Shown: positions 10,940 to 21,800, counted from the stretch's first letter. The stretch is 64,000 nucleotides of DNA from Cricetomys ansorgei (GCA_026225945.1 JAMJFZ010000107.1:45560501-45624500), one strand, 5' to 3'. Made by a program: numbers and translations. Notes: generated from the letters alone by a model not told the origin.

Positions 10940-11860
10940 TCTAGCACTTCCAGTAGGCTGGATTTATAAACAGATATTGCTTGAATTTGGTTTTATTATG
11001 GAATGTCTTACTTTCCCCATCTATGACAATTGAAAACTTTGCTGGGTATAGTAGTCTGGGCTGACACTTGTGGTCTCTTAGAGTCTGTAGAACATCTGTC
11101 CAGGCCCTTATGACTTTTGGAGTCTCCTCTGAGAAGTCAGGTGATATTCTAATATGTCTGCTTTATATGTTATTTGGTCTTTTTTCCTTGCAGATTTTAA
11201 TATTCTTTCTTTGTTCTGTACATTTAGCATTTTTATTATTATGTCCCAAGGGGGTTTTCTTTTCTGACCCAGTCTATTTGATGTTCTATATGCTTCTTGT
11301 ACTTTGGTAGGCAGCTCCTTCTTTAGGTTGGGGAATTTTTCTTCTATGACTTTGTTGAAAATGTTTTCTGTGTCTTTGACCTGTGTTGCTTGTATATCTT
11401 CTGTTCCTATTATTCTTAGATTTAGTCTTTTCATAGTGCCCCAGATTTTCTAGATGTTTGGAGTCAGGAGTTTTTTAGATTTAACCTTTTCTTTGACTAA
11501 AGTATCCAGTTTTTCTATCTTGTTTTCAATTCCTGAGATTCTCCCTTCCATCTCTTGTATTCTGTTGGTGAGGCTTGCCTCTGAGGTTCCTGTTTGAAAT
11601 CTTAAGATTTTTATTTCCAGATTTCCCACAGTTTGGACTTTCTTTATTGATTCTAGTTTCAATTTTAGGTTTACTTCTTTCCACTGTTTGCTTGTGTTTT
11701 CACAGCTTTCCTCTGTAAGGACCTCTATCATATTCATAAAGAGTATTTTAAGCTCCTTTTCCTGTACTTCAGTTGAGCTGCAATACTCACAGCCTGCTGA
11801 GGTAGGATTGCTGGTCTCTACTGTAGACATTTTGTCCTGGCTGTTGTTGGTTGTGATTTT
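10940..11860 (-). pseudogene. L1 ORF1 (RNA-binding chaperone), decayed
   Basis: Encodes the coiled-coil part (TNRIQEMEGRISGIENKIE) and the RRM part (LNLRIIGTED, FPNLKKELP, EAYRTSNRLGQKRK). A TAG at 11450-11452 interrupts the frame in place of a coding triplet, and the frame shifts again near 11110 before the C-terminal domain. ORF1p normally trimerises on L1 RNA; this copy cannot. Confidence 0.85.
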
Positions 11861-12099
11861 ACACTGGCATCTAGATATTTGGGTTTGGGTAGATTGTAAT
11901 TCTAGGTGCTGATATCTATTTTTGTCTTTGTTGGGTGGGGGTTTTGCTCCTTAGTTTTTGTTGCCTTTTATGGTTCTTAGGAGAGTGTGGCAACTGTGTG
12001 TTGCCTGGTAGAGAATTCTTCTGAAGTCCTGATAGCTGTAACCAATAGGTTCCAGGTGCAATGTGTTTCTAGGTATTTAGAGCTGACACTTAGTAATGG

Positions 12100-12590
12100 G
12101 GATGGGCTAGAAGTGGGGGAGGGCATAAGGGATTTCACAGCCTAGAGGAAAGCAGGGTCTTCTTAGTCCTGTAGGAATGGGGGCAGAGAATGAGGATAGG
12201 CCACAGCAGGTGGTCTGCTACAGAGCTGGGGAGGAGACTGGGGGATTGGACTTGGAGGAATGGAGCAGGAGGTGAAGATCTGCAGTTAGCCTACTTACTT
12301 GCTTTTCCTGCTGGAGTGGTCTTTGGGTTATCAGGAAGTACCTGCTTTGGTTGGGGGCTGGGATAAAGCAATGAGTGGAGGGAGGGAAGTTAGGAGGGAA
12401 AAATCTATGCGATGGACTGGAGATGTGGGCAAGGAGAAAGGGGAGGCCTCAGCAGGTGGTCTGTTAGGGACAGGATGTGGGGGTTGGATTTTGAGGAGAG
12501 GTGAAGATCTGTGCTTAGCCTACCTGCTTCTCTGGCTGGAATGGCTTGTGAGTTCCCAGGCAATGAGATACAGTGCTTAATGTCGAAACT
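12100..12590 (-). repeat. Two tandem L1 5'UTR (promoter) monomers
   Basis: CAGCAGGTGGTCTG occurs at 12204 and 12450, and GTGAAGATCTG at 12272 and 12501, giving a unit of about 230-246 bp. Position just 5' of ORF1 fits the promoter monomers known from muroid L1s. Subfamily not assigned. Confidence 0.7.
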
Positions 12591-12847
12591 AGCAAGCAGT
12601 CCCTGACACCATTATGTAGTAAAGTGGTACCTACTTGTCAAGTAGTGTACCCACCTTGTAACAAGCTTTGTTTGCTAAATGCTTGAGTAAATTCTAAATC
12701 TCAGCTGGGGAAAGAAATATTCTCTCTGCTTGAAGACACCTTACAGATTCCTGTTTCTAACTCATTCCTCTCTCCCATAAGTTCCTCCCAATAATATAGT
12801 TCAGAGGTAAATTTCCAAGTTCCCACGATGACAGGATCTTCTCATTG

Positions 12848-13075
12848 TGGGGCTGCGGATGTGGCTCAGTTCATAAAGTGCATAACTAGTATTAAAGAAT
12901 CTGTGACCCTGAGTCCCATTACCACATAAACAGAATGTGGTAGCATATTCGTATAATCTCAGCATTCCTGAGGTGGAGGCAGGAGGATCAGAAGTCATCA
13001 TAGGGACATAGCTAGGTTTAGGTAGGTGGGGGTGCTACATTACACCCTGTCTTTCAAAAAGAAAAAAAAAACCTG
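12848..13075 (+). repeat. B4-type SINE (ID head joined to B1)
   Basis: ID-like GGCTGCGGATGTGGCTCAGT is followed by B1-like TATAATCTCAGCATTCCTGA and an A tail. Confidence 0.65.
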
Positions 13076-13099
13076 TCAATGTGGATTTCTCTCATTTCC

Positions 13100-13225
13100 A
13101 TATATATTCTTATATTTGAGGCTGCCTTCAAAGGCTATGTAGGGAAGAATAAACTTGAACTCCTGATCCTCCCACCTCTACTCCCAAGTCCTGGATTGTA
13201 GGTATTCACCCACTCACTTGGACAC
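13100..13225 (-). repeat. B1-like SINE, old
   Basis: AACTCCTGATCCTCCCACCT then GTCCTGGATTGTAGGTATTC. Confidence 0.45.
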
Positions 13226-13511
13226 AAATCTGTCAAGATGGTCTTCTGCATCCCACTTGACACTGTTAACTGTATTCTCCAAATTGATTGGCAGCAAGGT
13301 AAGACTGGGTTCCCAGATAGGGATTTGTCCATTGGGAAGAAAAGTATTGCTTAGCTTTACAAGAAAGCTCTTCTCCATTCTAACCATCTCTACTGCATGC
13401 TCAAACCCTGAAACCACTCTGGGGAAGTTAATAATCCTGGAATAGCTCCTATATACAGAATTATTTTCAGCTTAGGAAATTATCCTCTTCCTCCTCCTTC
13501 TCTTCCTCCTT

Positions 13512-13585
13512 CTTTCCAAGACAGGGTTTCTCTGTGTAGCCCTGGCTGTCCTGTAACTCCAGTTCAGTAGACCAGGCTGGCTTTG
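13512..13585 (-). repeat. B1 SINE fragment, GTGTAGCC subtype
   Basis: TCTCTGTGTAGCCCTGGCTG and AGTAGACCAGGCTGGCTTTG. Confidence 0.7.
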
Positions 13586-13950
13586 AGAAGATCTCAGAAA
13601 TGAGGAAGAATCAATGATATAATTCTTCAAAGGCCAAATTTCTGAGAATTCAATAGTGCCATTGTTGTAAGATGTCCTTGGGCACAAAGACAATGACACT
13701 TTGGTTCTAGCTGCTAAAACAGCTGGGGAACACCCTATCCTGACTCTCAGGTAGGTTGCTAACTTGCCTCTGTATTTGCTCTCTCTGTCCCCTCCTTCTG
13801 ATTATCAGATGCCCTCCTACACCAAAGAAGGATCTTCCTTACCTAAGACTAATATGGTAATCTCATCTAGACCCAGTCACACAGATATATAGGAAATGAA
13901 GTTCTACCATGTTTTAGGGCACTTATAAAGCTGTAGTCATCAATTTTAAT
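13586..13950. other. Intergenic, nothing recognised
   Basis: Unassigned; no element or exon seen. Confidence 0.35.

Positions 13951-13953
<3 letters not shown>

Positions 13954-13986
<33 letters not shown>
13954..13986 (+). repeat. (CA)n microsatellite
   Basis: Uninterrupted CA run merging into a short TATATA. Confidence 0.9.
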
Positions 13987-13993
<7 letters not shown>

Positions 13994-14094
13994 TCTGGTG
14001 ATTGAACCCAGAGGTTCATATATGCAATGTAACTGTTTTTCTAGCCTTATAGTCAAAATATTTAAGTATTTAATATTCAAAATTCTTAATTTAA

Positions 14095-14263
14095 GCTGGG
14101 CAGTGGTGGTTCATACCTTTAATCCCAGCACTAGGGAGGCAGAGGCAGGCAGATCTCTATGAGATTAAGGCCAGCCTGGTGTACAGAGCGAGTTCTAGGA
14201 CAGCCTGAGTTATAACAGAGAAACCCTGTCTCGAAAAACCAAATAAATAAATAAATAAATAAT
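14095..14263 (+). repeat. B1 SINE, young-looking
   Basis: TTTAATCCCAGCACTAGGGA through GAAACCCTGTCTCGAAAAAC, with an (AAAT)n tail. It carries the TTATAACAGAG form, the complement of the TTGTAAC subtype site. Confidence 0.88.
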
Positions 14264-14459
14264 AAAATTCTCAATTTAAACTTCCCTGAGCAGGGATATT
14301 TTTCTTTCCTTTTTGAGATGAAGACTAGCACTGGGACTCAATTTGGTCTCCCACCCTAGAGTTGTCCTGCAGCCTTAGCCTCCTGAATATCTGAGACCAA
14401 AGGTATTTGTTGTTATATTTTTTTTATTTTTTATTATCTTAAACATAAATAAGCCAGCC

Positions 14460-14586
14460 TTGACTGGTTATGAAACTTGACTTGTCGACTCCCTATGTTG
14501 GCCAAGCTGGCCTCAGACTTGTGACAATCTTTCTGCTCCTGTCCTGTGGGTGCTACAATCATAGGCATACACAACCACGCTCAGCT
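14460..14586 (-). repeat. B1 SINE, old
   Basis: TGGCCAAGCTGGCCTCAGAC and CACAACCACGCTCAGCT. Confidence 0.55.
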
Positions 14587-14757
14587 GCATCATAAAATGC
14601 TATTCCTACTATTTTATTATGTTTTCTTTTCTTTGAGACAGCATCTTGTGTAGTCCAGTTGTTTTATAGCCTGCTTAAAGTTCCATAATGATCAGATACC
14701 TGCCATGTTGTTGACTGGAACCCTGAGAGGGTCCAGTATGACACACTGGATTCCTTT

Positions 14758-14945
14758 TCTTTTATTAAAGATTTATTTGTTTTACATGTATGTCTGCATG
14801 TTTGTGTGTCTGTCACATGTGTTTGTGTGCCTGATCTCTTGGAGCTAGAGTTACAGTGGGTTGGTAAACCACCCCTTGGGAGCTGAGATCCTAATTCTCG
14901 TCTTCTGAAAAAGCAGCAAGTGCTCTTAACCACCAAGAGATTGCT
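14758..14945 (-). repeat. B2 SINE
   Basis: AAGATTTATTTGTTTTACAT tail and AGTGCTCTTAACCACCAAGA head. Confidence 0.75.
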
Positions 14946-14964
14946 TCAGTACTAATTATTTTCT

Positions 14965-15185
14965 TTTTAAAGTTTATTTTTTATTATTTTTAATTGTTAG
15001 TACTTGTATGTCTGTGTGGGTATGTGCAAGTCAGGGCAGGTACCTGGATAGGCTAGAGGGGGGTCAAGATTTCCCTGGAGCTGCAGTCACATGTGATAGA
15101 AAGCCACCTGATGTAGGTGCTAAGAAATGAACTGCATCTTTTGCAAAAGCAGTGCATGCTCTTAACTGCTGAGCCATCTTCTCTT
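14965..15185 (-). repeat. B2 SINE
   Basis: CATGCTCTTAACTGCTGAGC head; same orientation as the B2 just before it. Confidence 0.75.
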
Positions 15186-15189
15186 ATTC

Positions 15190-15595
15190 CTAGAAATCAT
15201 TGAATTTTCAGTAATACATTAATGACCCCATGACCTTTCTAGTTTCTACTAACGAAGACTGAAACATCCTGCCCATCCAGCAAATACAGGGCACATACAT
15301 ACAAGTGTGGGAGTGCTTACAATTGCCATTAGATAGATTTGCATATCTTTGGCTGTTAATATACTTGAGTAGGTTTTTTCATTTTCATTTATAGTTTGAT
15401 CCTGATAAAATGCTGTTTTCCCTACCACATAGGTATTGCTGCTGGATGCAACGTGTTTTCCTGAAAAACAAACAAGGCTTCTCATATTCTTCCAGATCAC
15501 ATACTAAAAATAAATGTTTCAATGTGTTAGAGCAGAAAATTAAATCACTATTCAACTCAATACAGATGCTGAAAAAATATTAATAACCTCCTCCC
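15190..15595. other. Intergenic, nothing recognised
   Basis: Unassigned unique sequence. Confidence 0.35.
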
Positions 15596-15772
15596 CATAT
15601 TCACACTCACACATATACATACTCACTCTCACACACATATATACACATTCATACCAACACAGATGTCCACACCCCAACCCCCATTCACACACATTACATA
15701 TATATACATACATGTATATATATGTATACACACACACACATGGTTACACACACTACACACACACACACCCCA
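15596..15772 (+). repeat. CA/TA-rich low-complexity tract
   Basis: Interrupted (CA)n with TATATA segments, including TATATACATACATGTATATA near 15703. Confidence 0.8.
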
Positions 15773-15944
15773 AAGCCAAAGATGGGAATTTCCAGCAACA
15801 ACCAAATATGTAGTAAGTACTGAGGTAGTGCTTTCAAGAAGTGACCTTTTCTTGATAGGTGGTTTGAGGAAGTGAGAAGATGCTGGGGTTAGGATGACAA
15901 GGCCAGAATGTGCTTTGGGAACAGCAAAATAAACCTCTTATACA

Positions 15945-16060
15945 CACTTCTTAGTATAACATTTGGGAGGCTGAGGCAGGAAGACCATTGTAAATTCGAG
16001 GCTAATTTGGGCTACAAAGTGAGTCCAAGGCAGCCAGGACTGCATAGTGAGTTCAATCAA
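15945..16060 (+). repeat. B1 SINE, old
   Basis: TTTGGGAGGCTGAGGCAGGA and GGCAGCCAGGACTGCATAG. Confidence 0.6.
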
Positions 16061-16460
16061 AGGCAATGCAGTCTGCAGAGTGAGGCCTTGTGCTCCTCTT
16101 CCCCCCAACCCCAACCCCAAATCCTTTTTTAGACAGACTGTATGACGTTGCTGGTCACTGTGGAAACAGATCACCTCATCAGTGCATTGTGCATTTGGCT
16201 GATCTGAGCACTTTGCTTTCCTGATTTTACTTGGAAACAAATCCCAGTGTGCTGGGGAAAATCCTGTTTAAACCAATGTGATTTTCTGATTAAATGCCCT
16301 TCTCTTTTTCATGGTGTTTCTAGCCAGTCAGGTGATTCCTCCTCCTAATGGGGCATTTCCCCCAAGCTTGCTCTGGAGTTCCTTGAACTTTGAATTTCTC
16401 CTGCCTTTATATGATCATTAGAGCAGGGACTGTTCAAGCTGGAAGTAGCTACACTGGCAG
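16061..16460. other. Intergenic, nothing recognised
   Basis: Unassigned sequence; no exon support. Confidence 0.35.
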
Positions 16461-16464
16461 AGTC

Positions 16465-16700
16465 TTTGCTTTAGATGGATCTCAGTGGGTGGAGTGTTTG
16501 CTTTGACTGCAGTAGGCCTTGGGTTTGAGCCCCAACACTACAAAAGGGCATTAAAAATTTAAAGCTGTGCATGATGCGAGACACTTATCATCTCAGCTCT
16601 CCAGTAGAAACAGGAGGAGAAGGAATTCAAAATCAGCTTTGATTACTTAATGGTCTCAAGCTCTACTTGGACTACATGAGGCTCTATTTTAAACAACAAT
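16465..16700 (+). repeat. B4-type SINE
   Basis: An ID-like head (GGATCTCAGTGGGTGGAGTG, GAGCCCCAACACTAC) precedes a diverged B1-like half. Confidence 0.6.
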
Positions 16701-16796
16701 GGCAGAAACAACAAAATATAACCTGGACTGTCCATTCTATAGGATTTTCAGGGACAGTTATCTGCTCTGTGGATTTCAAGTCCCTCTTTTTTCAGC

Positions 16797-16965
16797 ATTC
16801 GTTTATTTATTTATGTGTACGCATGTACACCATAGCCTGCATGTTTGGAGCAAAGACAACTGTGGGAATTGGATCACTTCATTCACTTTGTGGGTTTGGG
16901 GATAAAACTTAGGCTTCATCTTGGTGACTTCTCAGTTGCCTTCTTGATGCTAAGCCTTTTTATTT
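16797..16965 (-). repeat. B3-like SINE
   Basis: TTATTTATGTGTACGCATGT tail and a GGAGCAAAGACAACTGTGGG body. Confidence 0.5.
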
Positions 16966-17985
16966 AAAGTTTAGATATTTCTGTTGATCATTAGATTCAT
17001 ATGTATATAATGAGGACATTTCCATTCAGATATCACTCAGGCATCTCAAAGCCATCAGGTCGATATTTGATGTCTATCAATATAAAAGTATGTTATCCTC
17101 TCGCTATGCCAACCAAACACATCCATTCAGTTAAAAGAGAACCCTGCTGTTGACTACAAGTGACTATCCCTGTGCGATTCTCTAGTTAATCAAGCGCTAG
17201 CACTTCTAGTCTCCTTTACATTTCATTAGGAAAGATCCCTTCTTTCTGTTCCCACTCCCATCACCCCAGTTTAGCCTTTAGCTGAAAACTGCAACCAACT
17301 GTCAAGTTGTGTAACAGTTTTAATTACTTTGAACTCAATCTTCACAGTCATTAACCTCTGATCATACCAGTCTGTGAATGTGAACTTAAACTTGGGAATG
17401 AAACAAAATGCCTTTATCTTTGCAAAGCCCTGCCTATTTATTTTTCCCAGACAACTTAAGTTGTTTTAATAGAGTATGATGCAAAGGGCTCATACTTGGT
17501 TCTTCGTATGAAAAGTGCTTGGATCTTTAAGAGATGGGGCCCCACTGGGAAGTCCTTCTGTCCATGTGCACATTGTCCTCAAGGGGAATTGAAGTCATTC
17601 TCCAAGAATTTCTTCATCAGTTCTCACAAAGAGGGCAGTCTCAACTGGAGTCTGACGCCATACCTCTGTCTGGATTTCTGGCTGACCACACATACTCATA
17701 CAGCAGGTATCACGTAGCTTCCGACCCGATACCTTTAGCAAATACCAGACATAGCTTAGAGATAAAATGGTTATTAAGCTTCACCTGTCCCAGTCTATCA
17801 TCGGTGGGCTTTGCTGCTTTTGGGTCTGAGGCAGGTTAGCACAGGATGGTGGGAGCCCTCACAGAACAAAACCACTCTCGTCATGGCTGGGAAGCAAGAA
17901 TGGGAAGAGATCAAAACTTCACAGTCTCCCTCATGGGCACACTCCCCAAACTTAAGATGCCCCCTCCCCCCTACACACTAGGCTG
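16966..17985. other. Largely unique intergenic block
   Basis: About 1 kb with no recognised repeat. Frames at 17496-17839 have no family motif. Confidence 0.35.
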
Positions 17986-17989
17986 CACT

Positions 17990-18215
17990 TCTATTTTTTT
18001 TTAAAATTATTTTTAATTATGTGTATGTGTGTATTTGTATGTGCATAAGTGCATTTGAGTGTGGGTGCCTGGTGGAGGCCTTAAGAGGTTGTCAGAGCCC
18101 CTGGAGTTGGAATTCTAAGTGTTTGTGAGCTACTTGATGTGTGTGCTGGGAATCAATCTCTGGTCCTCTGCAAGAGCAGTGAGTGCTCTTAATTGCTGAG
18201 TCAACTTCCTAGTCC
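17990..18215 (-). repeat. B2 SINE
   Basis: CCTCTGCAAGAGCAGTGAGT and GCTCTTAATTGCTGAG at the head end. Confidence 0.78.
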
Positions 18216-18229
18216 TACTTTTAAGAGAA

Positions 18230-18565
18230 TATGTATGTAGGTGTGGGTGTGGTGTGTGCACGCATGTGTGAGAATGCACATCCATGTGCATTTGCATGCC
18301 CAGGCCAGAAGAGGACACTCAGTGCCCTGCTTTATCACTCTCATGTTATTCTGTTGAGACTGGGTCTGCTACTGAACCTGGAGCTAGGCTGACAGCCAGC
18401 AAACCCTAGTGATTTTCTTGTTTCCACCCCGCACCCGTAGCAGTGCTAGGTTTCTATGCGTCAATTGCCCTGCCCTGCTTTCTATGTGGATGCTGAGGAT
18501 TTGAATACAGGTCCCCATGTTTGTCTGGCAAGCACTCTTACTCACAGAGCTATCTCACTACCCTC
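18230..18565 (-). repeat. B2/B3 SINE material, composite
   Basis: GCCAGAAGAGGACACTCAGT and, at the far end, CAAGCACTCTTACTCACAG. Confidence 0.55.
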
Positions 18566-18784
18566 TAGGTCATACGCCTTAAAGATGTTTTGCCAGCTCT
18601 CTACATCCCAAAGTTGAGGAGTAAGTCTGTCATACACAATGTCTCCTTTGGGTGACCCTGAAACACCAAACTCTAGCACGAGGAATGATGCTATCTGCTG
18701 TTAGGCTTTTGTTCAAAGGCTGAACCAATGAGCTCATTTAATCTTGGACTTTTCAGCCTCTAAAAGTAGAAGTTTAGTAAATTG

Positions 18785-18925
18785 CTTTTCTTCTTTTTAC
18801 CCTCCCCCCTTTTCTGCTTCCTCTCCTCCTCCTCCTACTCAGCCTTTCCTTCCCACCCCTTTCTTCTCCTCCTCTGCTTCTTTACTCCTTCCTTCTGTTT
18901 TCTTCTTCCTCTTCCTCTTCTTCCT
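18785..18925 (+). repeat. Polypyrimidine tract
   Basis: About 140 bases of nearly pure C/T on the + strand. Confidence 0.8.
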
Positions 18926-19279
18926 TGGCCGTACTGGAGATTGAATTTAGGGACTTGAGCATGGTTGGCAAACTGAGCTAAATTCCTAGTCCTTTCTCCT
19001 CTTTTAATTATTGAGAGAAACTCTTGCTAAATTTCCTAGGCAGCCTTTAAACTTATCATCCTTCTGACTGGGGATCACAGTCCTAAATTGAGGCCCGGCT
19101 ACTTCCCCCAATCCCTTTCCCCCTCCTTTCTCCTTCCACCTTCCCACCTCTCTTCCTAATGAACCTGCCTTAGATTTCTCATTATAATAACAAAATTAAA
19201 TAGTAAAGTGGCAATCTTAGAGTTGACAATTATAAAATCAAAATATCCATCAAAATGGCCTTGATAGTTTACATCAAGA
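18926..19279. other. Intergenic, nothing recognised
   Basis: Includes a second short C/T-rich patch near 19100-19160; otherwise unassigned. Confidence 0.35.
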
Positions 19280-19350
19280 GAATTTAGTTTACATCCCAGA
19301 ATTTGAGAGCTGAGGCAGGAGGATCAGGAGCTCAAGGCCAGAGTAATACA
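19280..19350 (+). repeat. B1 fragment
   Basis: GAGCTGAGGCAGGAGGATCA and CTCAAGGCCAGAGTAATACA. Confidence 0.5.
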
Positions 19351-19490
19351 GGAACACTGATTGACTTTCACTTGTAATTTTATGCACTTAACAATGGTGG
19401 TTTTGTTATTTTCCCTTCTCCAAACCTGATTAGGGCGGAAAAGTGATCGTTGGACAGGGTCCTTAAATATTTCTTAAGAACTGTGTCTGA

Positions 19491-19562
19491 GTTTCCTTCC
19501 TTCCTTCCTTCTTTCCTTCCTTCCTTCCTTCCTTCCTTCCTTCCTTCCTTCCTTCCTTCCTT
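19491..19562 (+). repeat. (TTCC)n microsatellite
   Basis: About 17 TTCC units with one TTCT interruption. Confidence 0.92.
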
Positions 19563-19564
19563 TC

Positions 19565-19725
19565 TTGTTTTTATTTTTGTTTTTTGGAGACCAGTTTCTC
19601 TGTTGTAACTGTGACTGTCCAGGAACTCACTCTGTAGACCAGGCTGGCCTTGAACTCACAAAGATGTGTCTGCCTCTGCCTCCTGAGTGCTGGGATTAAA
19701 GGCATGCACCACCACCGCCGATCTC
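19565..19725 (-). repeat. B1 SINE, TTGTAAC subtype
   Basis: TCTGTAGACCAGGCTGGCCT and GCTGGGATTAAAGGCATGCA; full length. Confidence 0.88.
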
Positions 19726-19989
19726 AAATTTGTTTCTTTATAGCCCCACTACAGTCATTTTATTTTAAGTTCCAAACTGTGCCTGGCCAGCTACTTTACT
19801 GGTTCCTTCAATAGGCTAGCCTACTCCAAGCAGGAACTTAGCACACTCTCCAACCGTTAGTACCATTTGGGTCTTCCCATTTGAACAGGATGGTTTGATT
19901 ACACCTTGAGCACGTGGACAATTTAGTTGGAAGAACCCCCAAGGAAAGTTAGTTACCTGTTCATTTTTCTGTTTCTGGAGAGACATTAT

Positions 19990-20175
19990 TGGACTGGCGA
20001 GATGGGTCAAGCAGTAAAGCATAGAGGTGCTTGCCTCAAAGCCTGCAGACTTGGATTTGAAGAAAGAAAAAACTTACTTCTAAAGGCTGTTCCCTGATCT
20101 CTCCATCTGTATGTGACCTTGAACACACATGTGCACACACACACACAGACACACAATAAATTAAAAATCTTTCAA
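19990..20175 (+). repeat. B2/B3 SINE
   Basis: TGGACTGGCGAGATGGGTCA head, CA-rich segment, CAATAAATTAAAAATC tail. Confidence 0.7.
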
Positions 20176-20264
20176 AAGGATCACACTTTCTGTTTTGTTG
20201 AGGTAACTTTCGTCATATTTTATTTTATTTTTTAGCTTGCTTGTTTTGGTTTTCGTTTTGTTTT

Positions 20265-20385
20265 TTTTGAGAAAATTTGAAGTTGGGTGGGTAAGGAGGT
20301 GGAGAGGATGTGGGAGATGTTGGGGAGCAGAGAAATATGATCAATATATTGTTTGAAAACAATTTAAATAAAAGAATAAATTAAT
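20265..20385 (+). mobile_element. L1 3' end fragment
   Basis: GGGTGGGTAAGGAGGTGGAG, then ATATGATCAATATATTGTTT and an AAATAAAAGAATAA tail fit a rodent L1 3'UTR terminus. Heavily 5' truncated. Confidence 0.6.
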
Positions 20386-20985
20386 TACTAAAATAGCTAT
20401 GCTCCCTTGTGATAATAATTATGATAGTTAATAATCTTGTGATAATACCTTGTGATAATAGTTATGTTAGATCATAGTTACGCTCTCTTGTCGCAATAGT
20501 CCTGTTACCACACACTCTGCCTCAGCTTCCTGAGCGCAGGGATTACCACCATGCCTGACTTGAACACTACTTTCAACATCAGACATTTGTCAGCTCTTGA
20601 GACAGCACACTTTTAAATCTTTGGATGCTTACCTGATAGAGAGCTGTCCGAGACATTAAATCTTCTACCCCAGGCCTCACTGCTCATGTTCATGCTGGGA
20701 ATTCTGTCATAAGGGAGAAACAGGATTATTTTGATAGGAGGCAGTATGAAACCATGTCCTAGAGATACCTAGGATCCAGCCTTCAGGAGTTAGCCATTTT
20801 ATGAGTTGCAGTCTTGATCCAAAGATTTCTTGGAGTGTTAGAATCACCCATGTCAATTTTGATGCCGGGAGTTGAAGATTCCAAATTTACAGTACACCAG
20901 AATCTCCAGAGGTCCTGTTAAATAAAGTTAGAGACCTGGGTCCTAAGGTCTCCTAAACCTCCAAAGTTTTTGATTCAGTTAGGTT
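20386..20985. other. Intergenic; short internal repetition only
   Basis: CTTGTGATAATA occurs three times at 20406-20460. The rest is unassigned. Confidence 0.4.
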
Positions 20986-20989
20986 GGGG

Positions 20990-21265
20990 GTTGGACTCAG
21001 CAGTTCTCAAGCTGTGCGTTGCAACCTCTTTGGGGGTAGAACAACCCTTCAAAGGGGTCGCCTAAAGGCCATTTGCATATCAGATATTACATTATGATTA
21101 ATAACTGTAGCAAAATTACATGAAGTAGCAACATAATTAATTTTATGGTTGGGGTCACTACAACATGAGGAACTGTATTAAAGGGTCTCGGCATCAGGAA
21201 GGTTTAGAACCACCAGAAGTTTTTTGTAAAGGGATGCAGCATTAAGAAGGTTGAGAACCACAGGA
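20990..21265 (+). mobile_element. URR1 hAT-type DNA transposon (non-autonomous)
   Basis: Starts GCAGTTCTCAAGCTGTGCGT and ends AGGTTGAGAACCAC, the imperfect terminal inverted repeats. The interior has AGTAGCAACATAATTAATTT and CATGAGGAACTGTATTAAAG. The terminal segment appears twice. Confidence 0.78.
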
Positions 21266-21547
21266 AGCTTTTGCAATTCCAGTGAGCACCAGGTTAATAT
21301 TGAACACCACCAACTATGTCCTTCATACCAATTCAGTTCTCTCTCTCTCTCTGTTTCACTTCCAAGGTGACTCACACATGCAGTTAAGAGAGGGAGCTAC
21401 TACACTAAGAGAGTTAATGTTTAAAGGAGAACGATAGGGTGTCTAGATGTAGCAAGCAGACATCTAGTCTATAAGGAGAAGCTGAAGTCAATATGAACTT
21501 GATTGTCTGTGTCCTGGCCCAGACTTTGACATGCTTTCTGTCTCAAG

Positions 21548-21685
21548 AAATTACCCCTCTCCCCTCCCCTTGCCTCTCCTCTCTTCTTCTCTTCTCCCTC
21601 CCTCTCTCTCTACTTTTCTCTTTTTCTTTCTTTCTTCCTTCCTTCCTCCCTTTCTTTTATTCTTTCTTTCTTTTTTTTTTTTTGA
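21548..21685 (+). repeat. Polypyrimidine tract
   Basis: Long C/T-rich stretch ending in a T run. Confidence 0.8.
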
Positions 21686-21800
21686 GAGAGAGAATGTTTT
21701 CAGATTGGCTTGGAATTCATCACATAACCCAGGTTAGACTGTAATTTGCAGAGATCACTCTGTCTCTGCCTCTGAGTATGCCACAGTTCCTGGATAAAGA
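21686..21800 (-). repeat. B1 SINE, old
   Basis: TTGGAATTCATCACATAACC and TCTGTCTCTGCCTCTGAGTA. Confidence 0.5.

Larger units (their letters stand above)
10243..12590 (-). mobile_element. L1 retrotransposon, 5' part retained and 3' part missing
   Basis: Minus-strand order is 5'UTR monomers, ORF1, then the start of ORF2, ending within the ORF2 endonuclease region. Most genomic L1s lose the 5' end; this one has lost the reverse transcriptase and the 3' end instead. A B2 SINE lies next to the break. Premature stops show it is inactive. Confidence 0.85.

Noticed and set aside
14758..15185. tRNA-like A and B box sequences
   Set aside because: They are the tRNA-derived heads of B2 SINEs here, and of ID SINEs elsewhere, not functional tRNA genes.
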